A DNA stretch of 6,112 nucleotides from Deltaproteobacteria bacterium (GTDB lineage: Bacteria > Desulfobacterota > GWC2-55-46 > S146-70 > JAUXIU01): assembly GCA_030620895.1 (NCBI GenBank), contig JAUXIU010000070.1, forward strand, positions 1-6,112. Direction: 5' to 3'. How positions within the stretch are numbered: position 1 is the first letter of the stretch; each line of letters starts with the position of its first letter. A program made the translations under genes and the position numbers. The notes under the pieces were generated by a model. The model was not told where the DNA came from. It did no database searches and saw only the letters and a program-made list of their open reading frames with translations. Below, in pieces: positions 1 to 4,838 of this stretch.

Positions 1-523
1 CCTGGAAACCAAGATCCATCTCATTTATCCTTGCACAGTCTATTGGACAGCCAGAGAAAGATACCTTAAACTTATGGCTGCACTGGACACCAAAATATTT
101 CTCATTCACCATCTCAGCCAGCTTCTGTGCATCTATAAGACCGTTTGGGTTGTATTCACAGCCGCCACAGGCAGTAGGAACCCTGACCCTCGGTCCGCAT
201 GATGCAACCTTTACACCGGCTGTCTCGAGCTCCCTTACAAGGCTGCCAAAGTCCTTATAGTCTACATACAATATTTCCAGGGACTGTCTGAAGCTCAGGT
301 GAACAACACCCTTCTTGCTGTACTTTTCTGCAATCCTTGCTACCTCTATAAGTTTTTTGGTCGTAAGTCTCCCGCCAGGGCATCTTAGCCTGACCGTGAA
401 GAGATCCTTCTGCCTCTGTTTTATAAAACCACCGCTCTTGAGGTCATTAAAGTCAAGCCTGGCCTCCTTCCCCTCCATCTTTACATCTACCTTATTTACC
501 TTATCCTCTATAAAACGGTCCAT
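1..523 (-). CDS. Sulfite/nitrite reductase-like [4Fe-4S]/sirohaem protein, partial (N-terminal 174 residues)
   Basis: The frame opens at ATG 523 and runs off the left edge, so the 3' end is missing. Residues about 35-110 resemble the ferredoxin-like half domain of nitrite/sulfite reductases (RLRCPGGRLTT, then VVHLSFRQSLEI, an Arg-containing strand typical of sirohaem enzymes). The [4Fe-4S]/sirohaem part follows, with Cys119 and Cys122 in TACGGCEYNPNG and Cys159 and Cys163 in KFKVSFSGCPIDC. The C-x3-C half is canonical. The first pair is C-x2-C rather than the common C-x5-C. The nearest families are AsrC-type and small dissimilatory-like sulfite reductases, cytoplasmic enzymes reducing sulfite (or nitrite) with six electrons; the substrate cannot be decided here. 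An AAGGGA Shine-Dalgarno lies just before the ATG, and the 9-bp repeat block starts 11 bp upstream. It follows thrC on the same strand. Confidence 0.82.
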   Translation of the reverse strand, partial: MDRFIEDKVNKVDVKMEGKEARLDFNDLKSGGFIKQRQKDLFTVRLRCPGGRLTTKKLIEVARIAEKYSKKGVVHLSFRQSLEILYVDYKDFGSLVRELETAGVKVASCGPRVRVPTACGGCEYNPNGLIDAQKLAEMVNEKYFGVQCSHKFKVSFSGCPIDCARINEMDLGFQ

Positions 524-533
524 TGTTCCCTTA

Positions 534-776
534 GTTTACCTGGTTTGCCTGGTTTATCTTGTTAACCCTGTTTACCTCGTTTGTCTGGTTTACCTGGTTT
601 ACCTAGTTTACTTTGTTTACATTGTTTGCCTTTTTAACCATGCGAACCACGTCAACCATGTAAACCGTGTCAACTATATTAACCATTTAAACCATGTAAA
701 CTATGTGAACCATATCAACCTTATAAACCTAACAAACCATGTGAACCATACAAACCATGTTAACCATGTAAACCAT
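534..776. repeat. 27 x 9-bp degenerate tandem array arranged as two inverted arms
   Basis: Counting from 534, the block divides into 27 consecutive 9-mers with no insertion or deletion. Units 1-11 (534-632) follow GTTTACCTG, with variants such as GTTTGCCTG and GTTAACCCT. Units 12-27 (633-776) follow GTNAACCAT, for example GTAAACCAT, GTGAACCAT and GTTAACCAT. The second unit is close to the reverse complement of the first (GTTNACATG in the same register), with one consistent difference. The block is therefore an interrupted inverted repeat with arms of about 99 and 144 bp and a centre near 632. It occupies nearly the whole gap between thrC and the reductase gene, so a leftward transcript would carry a long imperfect hairpin right before the reductase ribosome-binding site. 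It is not CRISPR: there are no spacers. Function unknown. Confidence 0.93.
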
Positions 777-789
777 TTACCGCCTTTCC

Positions 790-810
790 CTTATGCCCTG
801 ATGGCATAAG
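790..810 (-). other. Hairpin spanning the thrC stop codon
   Basis: The sequence CTTATGCC, a 5-nt loop and GGCATAAG forms a perfect 8-bp stem that includes the TAA stop of thrC (791-793). On the minus strand the stem is followed by GGAAAGGCGG rather than a T tract, so it is not a standard intrinsic terminator. It could slow exonucleases or ribosome release, or be a by-product of coding constraint plus chance. Confidence 0.5.
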
Positions 811-2044
811 CATCCCCACCACTATTCAAGAGATTATCAAATTCCGCAATCTTTGCTTCTATAACAACCGGTTCTGATATTTTACCGTATAAGGATTCCT
901 GGGTCTTTAAGCCGTTACCGGTTATTGAAAGCACTATTGACTCATCTTTTGGTATTCTCCCCTGCTCTATAAGCTTCTTAGTAACACCAAGGGTAACCCC
1001 GCCCGCCGTTTCAGTAAATATGCCTTCAGTTTCTGCAAGGAGTTTCATGGCTTCAATAATCTCATTGTCTGATACATCTTCTGCCCAGCCGCCACTCTCT
1101 TTAATCGCCTTCACGGAATAGTAACCGTCTGCAGGGTTTCCTATGGCAAGCGACTTTGCAATCGTATTTGGTTTTACAGGTCTGATGAGTTCTGCCCCAT
1201 CTTTTACAGCGGTCACAATCGGCGCGCAGCCTGTAGGCTGTGCGCCATATACCTTTGTCTCCATTTCTTCAACAAACCCGAGTCTCCTAAATTCATTAAA
1301 TGCTTTCTTTATCTTCGTTATCAATGAACCCCCGGCCATCGGAACTATTATATGTCTAGGCAGGCGCCACCCCATCTGTTCTGCTACTTCATAGCCAAAG
1401 GCCTTGGACCCTTCCGCATAATACGGTCTTATATTTATATTAACAAAAGCCCACCCATACTTTCCAGCTATTTCACTGCAAAGCCTGTTTACCTCGTCAT
1501 AGGAACCTTTTATAGCCACAACCTTCGAACCATAAACAACAGTTCCCAATACCTTCGTCTTTTCCAGATCGGCAGGTATAAATACATAGCTATCCATACT
1601 GCAAGCTGCAGCGTTTGCAGCGACTGAGTTTGCCAGATTACCAGTAGAGGCGCAAGCGACAACCTTAAAGCCAAACTCCCTGGCCTTGGATATCGCCACA
1701 GCGACAACCCTGTCCTTAAATGAAAGGGTCGGAGAGTTAACGGCATCGTTTTTAATGTAAAGTTCCTTCACTCCAAGTACTTTTCCGAGATTCCTAGCTC
1801 TTATAAACGGGGTAAAACCGACATCGAAGCCAACTACTGGTTCGCCATCTAGAGGCAGAAGTTCTTTATAACGCCACATATTCGGTCTGCGACTTGCGAT
1901 GACATCCTTTGAAAGTACAGTCTTTATGGCATCGTAATCATATACGACCTCAAGTGGCCCGAAGCAGAACTCGCAGACATGAAGCGCCTCTTTTGGATAG
2001 TCCTTACCGCACTCTCTACATTTCAAACCCTTTATATAACTCAT
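791..2044 (-). CDS. thrC: Threonine synthase
   Basis: A PLP-dependent cytoplasmic enzyme converting O-phospho-L-homoserine to L-threonine and phosphate, the last step of threonine synthesis. The 417-residue length is normal for the family. Residues 9-27 form an N-terminal zinc-ribbon-like element (Cys9, Cys12, Cys24, Cys27) seen in one branch of threonine synthases. The fold-type II core follows: SFKDR with the Schiff-base Lys110, the ASTGNLANS loop at 132-140, the glycine-rich phosphate-cup segment PMAGGSL at 235-241, and ITGNGLKT near 374-381. The start is ATG 2044, with AGGGAG about 8 nt upstream. The next gene on this strand is a sulfite reductase-like protein, beyond a 267-bp gap filled by repeats. 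Because its substrate is also a possible precursor of homocysteine, a link to sulfur amino-acid metabolism is plausible but inferred. No frameshift or truncation is seen. Confidence 0.95.
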   Translation of the reverse strand: MSYIKGLKCRECGKDYPKEALHVCEFCFGPLEVVYDYDAIKTVLSKDVIASRRPNMWRYKELLPLDGEPVVGFDVGFTPFIRARNLGKVLGVKELYIKNDAVNSPTLSFKDRVVAVAISKAREFGFKVVACASTGNLANSVAANAAACSMDSYVFIPADLEKTKVLGTVVYGSKVVAIKGSYDEVNRLCSEIAGKYGWAFVNINIRPYYAEGSKAFGYEVAEQMGWRLPRHIIVPMAGGSLITKIKKAFNEFRRLGFVEEMETKVYGAQPTGCAPIVTAVKDGAELIRPVKPNTIAKSLAIGNPADGYYSVKAIKESGGWAEDVSDNEIIEAMKLLAETEGIFTETAGGVTLGVTKKLIEQGRIPKDESIVLSITGNGLKTQESLYGKISEPVVIEAKIAEFDNLLNSGGDAYAIRA

Positions 2045-2093
2045 ATCAATTACTCCCTAACCTTAAACCGTGAGCCCCGGAACTGTAAACCTG

Positions 2094-2103
2094 AGTAATT
2101 ACT
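2094..2103. promoter_or_regulatory. Short palindrome upstream of thrC
   Basis: AGTAATTACT is a perfect 10-bp palindrome 50 bp upstream of the thrC start. A weak minus-strand -10-like hexamer, TAGATA (2106-2111), lies beside it, with no convincing -35. It could be an operator, but short A+T palindromes occur by chance. Confidence 0.2.
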
Positions 2104-2141
2104 TTTATCTAAGATGTCTTTTCAGGTACCAGTGAAGATAC

Positions 2142-2160
2142 CCCCGCCCACAGGGCGGGG
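2142..2160. other. Strong G+C hairpin
   Basis: CCCCGCCC, loop ACA, GGGCGGGG: a perfect 8-bp G+C stem with a 3-nt loop. Neither side has a T tract (minus strand continues GTATCTTCAC, plus strand CTTACGGC), so it is not a simple terminator. It is best read as the end structure of the adjacent tnpB-like relic, or as a stable structure in the thrC leader. Confidence 0.8.
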
Positions 2161-2180
2161 CTTACGGCGTGCATCCTGTT

Positions 2181-2217
2181 AAAAAAAGCCCTTCCTGGGC
2201 ACAATAAGAAAAGGCTT
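2181..2217 (-). terminator. Rho-independent-like terminator
   Basis: On the minus strand AAGCC with a following T-rich run can pair with GAAGGGCTT, and a smaller hairpin GCCC-AGGAA-GGGC lies inside. Either is followed at once by seven T residues (A7 at 2181-2187 on the plus strand). It sits about 140 bp after the IscA-like stop and about 140 bp before the thrC start, so it would end the upstream unit. The two mutually exclusive stems also allow an attenuator reading, but I see no leader peptide. Confidence 0.55.
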
Positions 2218-2354
2218 ACACCCCTACTTTCATCCTCCAAAGGGCGTTAGTACAGATACCTTGCCGGGCTAAAGAGCGCTATCTCCGTTTGCACATTCAA
2301 TAAATATACCATAGAAATTGTCAAAAATAAAGATAAGATGACCTGATATATAGC

Positions 2355-2639
2355 TTATTTTATAAGAAATTGGCCATCTTCATAATCAATCTCCTTGCCA
2401 GCCAAACTCTCGGCATCCTCTTCCTCAATAGTTATCGGCAAACCCTGAATATCTGCTTTATAACCCTTCGGCATATTCTCCTTATATAGAAACGTAACAA
2501 CACATTGGGTCGTATCGGTCCCAGGAACTGTTACCAGCCTTACTAATGCCACCGGCTCCTTGTGTTTCGAACGAACATAGTCCATCATATTCCGCAGCGT
2601 CTCCAGCGCCCTTGGTGAAAAGGTAAAATCAACCTTCAT
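2355..2639 (-). CDS. Small IscA/HesB-like protein with degenerate cysteines
   Basis: A 94-residue cytoplasmic protein. The layout matches A-type Fe-S carriers (IscA/ErpA/HesB): an N-terminal FTFSPRALETL helix start, a strand ALVRLV near residues 31-36, then GLPITIEEEDAESLAGKEIDYEDGQFLI at about 66-93, which parallels the family's G-hPVhhD...LdG.eIDY....F. True carriers have three cysteines, one in a GGCSG-like turn and a C-terminal CGC. Here only one cysteine remains, in TTQCVVTF at about residue 46, and the protein stops before the CGC site. It therefore probably does not carry a cluster in the usual way, and its role is unknown. The start at ATG 2639 is supported by a strong AGGGGGAT Shine-Dalgarno 6-8 nt upstream. 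Neighbours on the same strand are LarE upstream and thrC downstream, with gaps of about 200 and 310 bp. Fold assignment is by pattern only. Confidence 0.72.
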   Translation of the reverse strand: MKVDFTFSPRALETLRNMMDYVRSKHKEPVALVRLVTVPGTDTTQCVVTFLYKENMPKGYKADIQGLPITIEEEDAESLAGKEIDYEDGQFLIK

Positions 2640-2670
2640 GGTAATCCCCCTGATTGGCTAGTTGTCATTG

Positions 2671-2690
2671 ACGGCTTTTTACTTTGCCGT
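2671..2690. other. Weak hairpin in the larE to IscA-like gap
   Basis: ACGGC (2671-2675) and GCCGT (2686-2690) form a 5-bp stem around a 10-nt A/T loop, upstream of the IscA-like gene's Shine-Dalgarno. It would fold in that gene's leader if transcription starts before it. There is no terminator-type tail on the minus strand. Confidence 0.3.
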
Positions 2691-2719
2691 TCAATTTTGA
2701 CTTTTTACGAGAACATCAT

Positions 2720-2734
2720 TATTGAAATTCAATA
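2720..2734. promoter_or_regulatory. Operator-like palindrome
   Basis: TATTGAA-A-TTCAATA is a perfect 7+1+7 palindrome, about 80 bp upstream of the IscA-like start in an A+T-rich gap. Position and symmetry suit a dimeric repressor site at that gene's promoter, but I do not recognise the regulator and no clean -35/-10 pair is visible. It is the best regulatory candidate in the 198-bp gap at 2640-2837. Confidence 0.4.
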
Positions 2735-2766
2735 TAAAACTGGAATTCCTGGTAAATTGTTCTGCA

Positions 2767-2782
2767 AGGGCTAATTAGCCCT
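2767..2782. terminator. 16-bp perfect palindrome after larE
   Basis: AGGGCTAATTAGCCCT is fully palindromic and lies about 55 bp past the larE stop. As RNA it gives a stem of about 6 bp with a tiny A/T loop. The T-rich tail (CCTTTTAT) is on the plus strand, whereas the genes here run leftward, so it is at best a weak terminator for larE. It could instead be a protein-binding site. Confidence 0.35.
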
Positions 2783-2837
2783 CCTTTTATTCTCGCTAAT
2801 TTATTAAGCCTACATTTTTCTCAAATATCAACTTAAT

Positions 2838-3746
2838 TTATGTTAGAACCTTAACACCGCCGATAACTTCATTCATGCTACCAGTCCTGTAACCCTTAAG
2901 ATCCAGTGTAATATATGTAAATCCTGCTTCTTTAAACCTTTCCATAACCTCCCTTCTTATCTCTTCCTTGAGAAAATACCCCAATTCGGAAGGTTCTACC
3001 TCTATCCTTGCTATACTATCGTGGTATCTGACCCTGAACTGCCTGAACCCCAACTCTGCTAGTGTTTCTTCACATGCCGCAACCATATCCAACCTCTCTT
3101 CGGTTATCCTGGTACCGTAAGGAAACCTTGAAGATAGGCAAGCGAATGAAGGCTTATCCCATGTTTCAAGGCTCATTTCGCGGCTCAACTCCCTCGTCTC
3201 GTCCTTGGAAAGACAAACCTCAACAAGGGGGCTCCTAATATTGAATTCACTCGCTGCGTCTCTGCCAGGTCTGAAGTCATTAAGGTCATCCATATTGCTG
3301 CCATCAACTACAAAGGCAAGTCCAAGTTCACTGGCCTTGCTGGTACATACCTTGAACAATTCACTTTTGCAGTAATAGCATCTTCTATCGGTATTATCCG
3401 AAAAGTTTTTGATAATCAATTCATTTGATTCCACAAAAATATGTTTCACCCCCATCTCACGAGCAAGCCTCCTGGCCCCCTTAAGCTCCCTTTCTGGGTA
3501 TGTCAGCGATATCGCCGTTAGGGCAACCGCTTTACCTTGAAGGACATCGCTTGCAACTTTCAATAGAAAGGTAGAATCCAACCCTCCAGAGAAAGCAACC
3601 AGTACCGATCCCATATCATGGAGTATGCCCTCCAATCTTTCCAGCTTTTCTTTAGCCTTTTCTCCCGATTCCTGTTTTCCGGTTTCTGGTTTCTGACTTA
3701 TGGCTCCTGGCCCCTTTATTCTGAAACCTGGCGGTTGAACCATCAT
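2838..3746 (-). CDS. larE: ATP-dependent sacrificial sulfur transferase LarE, [4Fe-4S]-type cysteines
   Basis: LarE adenylates the carboxylates of the LarB product (pyridinium-3,5-biscarboxylic acid mononucleotide) and inserts sulfur, on the way to the nickel-pincer cofactor of lactate racemase and related enzymes. Of 302 residues, the PP-loop SGGLDS is at 53-58, RCYYC gives Cys123 and Cys126, and FACLSSRFPYG at 201-211 holds Cys203, the position of the sacrificial cysteine in the Lactobacillus enzyme. Three cysteines (CxxC plus this one) mark the LarE type known to hold a [4Fe-4S] cluster and take sulfide rather than destroy its own cysteine. The first 31 residues are an extra low-complexity segment rich in K, E, Q, S and G, encoded by a 7-bp repeat. 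The start is ATG 3746, overlapping the previous stop as ATGA, with GGAGGAGAT upstream, so the two genes are translationally coupled. No larA, larB or larC is in the window. Confidence 0.9.
   Translation of the reverse strand: MMVQPPGFRIKGPGAISQKPETGKQESGEKAKEKLERLEGILHDMGSVLVAFSGGLDSTFLLKVASDVLQGKAVALTAISLTYPERELKGARRLAREMGVKHIFVESNELIIKNFSDNTDRRCYYCKSELFKVCTSKASELGLAFVVDGSNMDDLNDFRPGRDAASEFNIRSPLVEVCLSKDETRELSREMSLETWDKPSFACLSSRFPYGTRITEERLDMVAACEETLAELGFRQFRVRYHDSIARIEVEPSELGYFLKEEIRREVMERFKEAGFTYITLDLKGYRTGSMNEVIGGVKVLT
3661..3695 (-). repeat. 7-bp-period degenerate array inside larE
   Basis: On the minus strand five heptamers follow in register: CAGAAAC twice, then CGGAAAA, CAGGAAT and CGGGAGA. 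Seven is not a multiple of three, so each copy encodes different residues. The result is the K/E/Q/S/G-rich segment at about LarE residues 18-29, which the family normally lacks. The reading frame is kept. The flanking bases up to about 3735 are similarly simple. The core AAACCAG is shared with the 9-bp array at 534-776. Confidence 0.7.
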
Positions 3747-4747
3747 ACCCTCATCTCCTCCATGATATTACCATCAATCGGAGAATCAACAGTAAATGTT
3801 GTCTCACCATCGTCCGTTATCAGCCTCAGGGTTCCTTTCCCCTCTGACTTTTTACCTGCATACCATAGAATCATCCTGCCTATAAGAGTCTTTGTCCCAT
3901 TTTTAACTCCCCCGCATGCCACAGCTACTGGACCGCCAAAATCTACAGGTTCAACAAGCGCATCTCCCTCTTGACAGAGGTTCCTTAGACGTATATTATC
4001 TGACTCATCCCTCCCGACAACAATCTTCACACCATCCGCTGTCCTGAAGTGCCTGCCACTCTTTAACATCTGGAGGTCCTTTGTGGCAATCGTATCCTCG
4101 TGTTCTAAAAGATCTCTCACCTTCCTTGAGAATATCTTGTCTGTAAGTAAACAACCGCCTGATGGGCAAGGATAGTTATTCATATCAAATGACTCAGCAA
4201 GGTCCATCTGTGCCCTTCTCGACCTCCCTATAAAATCAAGGAGCCTTTCCCTGTCTACTATGCCACTCTTCTCTGGAATGGTCGGTTTAAGGTGTTTTGC
4301 ACAGAGTGGTCTCAATATTAGTCCCTCAAGCCCGCTCTCTTTCTCCACCACCCTGAAAACATCTCTCCTCTGGCTCATTGGCCTCTGTCCCAAAACCTCT
4401 CCTGTAAAGATAAAAGAAGCCCCGATCTCTTCCATATATCTCTTGGCAAGACTATACATATATATCCTGCAGTCTACACATGGATTTATGCCTTTACCGT
4501 AGCCGAATCTGGGCTTTTTAACAATCTCTATATAGTCTAGCCCCTTATAAAGGACCTTGATAGGTATGCCAAACTCCTCTGCAACCCTTACCGCCTCACT
4601 CCTGCAAGCACCTTTTCTTGATGTGCAATTGCAAAATACCGACGTGAAATTCAATGCAATAACATCTATATCCTGTTCGAGCATCATCCTTACAGCGAGC
4701 GTACTGTCAAGTCCACCAGAGAGAAGTGCTATAGCCTTTCTGTTCAT
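3743..4747 (-). CDS. PP-loop ATPase, ThiI/MnmA-like tRNA sulfurtransferase family
   Basis: A cytoplasmic protein of 334 residues. An N-terminal PP-loop (LLSGGLDSTLAV, SGGLDS at 10-15) predicts ATP-dependent adenylation of a substrate before sulfur transfer. Cysteines follow at 39, 41 and 48 (FCNCTSRKGAC), then NPCVDC at 88-93, resembling the catalytic-cysteine region of MnmA, then TGEVLGQRPMSQ, and PCPSGGCLLTD at 193-203. The C-terminal part, from GRHFRTADGVKIVVGR at about 231 onward, resembles the DUF814/NFACT-R RNA-binding module, which fits an RNA substrate. Homologues are often labelled ThiI-like or 2-thiouridylase-like; the exact tRNA position cannot be told. I chose ATG 4747: GAGG stands 6 nt upstream, whereas the in-frame TTG at 4753 abuts that GAGG. 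It is the first gene after the divergent promoter and overlaps larE by 4 bp. Confidence 0.78.
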   Translation of the reverse strand: MNRKAIALLSGGLDSTLAVRMMLEQDIDVIALNFTSVFCNCTSRKGACRSEAVRVAEEFGIPIKVLYKGLDYIEIVKKPRFGYGKGINPCVDCRIYMYSLAKRYMEEIGASFIFTGEVLGQRPMSQRRDVFRVVEKESGLEGLILRPLCAKHLKPTIPEKSGIVDRERLLDFIGRSRRAQMDLAESFDMNNYPCPSGGCLLTDKIFSRKVRDLLEHEDTIATKDLQMLKSGRHFRTADGVKIVVGRDESDNIRLRNLCQEGDALVEPVDFGGPVAVACGGVKNGTKTLIGRMILWYAGKKSEGKGTLRLITDDGETTFTVDSPIDGNIMEEMRV

Positions 4748-4757
4748 TTGCAACCTC

Positions 4758-4783
4758 TAATAAATCCCTTTAATAAATCCCTT
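4758..4783. repeat. 13-bp perfect tandem duplication
   Basis: TAATAAATCCCTT occurs twice back to back in the 5' leader of the leftward operon. On the minus strand each copy reads AAGGGATTTATTA, so each supplies an SD-like AAGGGA just upstream of the GAGG that serves the PP-loop gene. It also abuts the -35-like TTGTAT proposed for the rightward gene. Confidence 0.9.
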
Positions 4784-4809
4784 GTATTATATATTCAAAG
4801 TATTATACT
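4782..4809 (+). promoter_or_regulatory. Candidate rightward promoter for the AI-2E-family gene
   Basis: A -10-like TATACT (4804-4809) has a poor -35-like TTGTAT (4782-4787) 16 bp before it, about 30 bp ahead of the permease start. It shares bases with the leftward promoter, so the two would compete or be co-controlled. Confidence 0.35.
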
Positions 4810-4811
4810 TT
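4797..4811. promoter_or_regulatory. Operator-like palindrome in the divergent promoter
   Basis: AAAGTAT-T-ATACTTT is a perfect 7+1+7 palindrome that covers the -10 hexamers of both proposed divergent promoters. A bound dimer here would block both directions. The regulator is not recognised, and promoter base composition may contribute to the symmetry. Confidence 0.5.
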
Positions 4812-4829
4812 TTAGGTTGTAAAAGTCAA
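4802..4829 (-). promoter_or_regulatory. Sigma-70-type promoter of the leftward PP-loop/larE unit
   Basis: On the minus strand TTGACT (4824-4829), a 16-bp spacer and a consensus TATAAT (4802-4807) precede the PP-loop start by about 55 bp. Transcription should begin near 4795, giving a leader of about 48 nt that includes the 13-bp duplication. A second TATAAT at 4786-4791 lacks a good -35. Confidence 0.65.
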
Positions 4830-4838
4830 AGCATTATT

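Larger units (their letters stand above)
2111..2302 (-). mobile_element. Probable decayed IS200/IS605-type tnpB 3' end with right-end hairpin
   Basis: This stretch fills most of the 310-bp gap between the thrC start and the stop of the IscA-like gene and has no intact ORF. Read on the minus strand it ends with a strong hairpin, preceded by GTAA and followed by GTATCTTCAC. That layout (G+C stem of AAGCCCCGCC type, then TTCAC) resembles the right end of many IS605-family tnpB elements, where the same hairpin forms the guide-proximal part of the omega RNA. Broken minus-strand frames upstream also look like a tnpB C-terminus: a fragment with GDSAL about 2278-2266, another ending LWRMKVGV, and a third reading AFFNRMHAVSPAL before the hairpin. 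The frames are out of register and contain stops. No left end or tnpA is present. The resemblance is from memory, not from an alignment. Confidence 0.38.

Noticed and set aside
534..776. CRISPR array
   Set aside because: The units are contiguous 9-mers with no spacers, and no cas gene is nearby.
315..809. Plus-strand 164-residue open frame across the 9-bp repeats
   Set aside because: Its first third is antisense to a recognisable reductase gene, it has no Shine-Dalgarno, and the rest is translated repeat. Kept only as an observation.
1143..1746. Overlapping frames on both strands within thrC
   Set aside because: They are shadows of a well-supported threonine synthase frame with conserved motifs throughout.
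2161..2300. A known riboswitch or T-box in the thrC leader
   Set aside because: Hairpins and a U tract are present, but I found no T-box, SAM, lysine, cyclic-di-GMP or cobalamin core sequence, and no threonine/isoleucine-rich leader peptide.
3618..3974. Plus-strand frame over the larE/PP-loop junction
   Set aside because: It is antisense to two strong coding regions and is rich in Phe/Ser/Pro, as expected from the reverse of A/G-rich coding DNA.
4748..4753. TTG start two codons upstream for the PP-loop gene
   Set aside because: It would abut the GAGG with no spacing; ATG 4747 has proper spacing and is the more usual start.
4782..4838. TTG start giving a 19-residue longer permease
   Set aside because: This stretch overlaps the divergent promoter elements and adds residues the family does not have.
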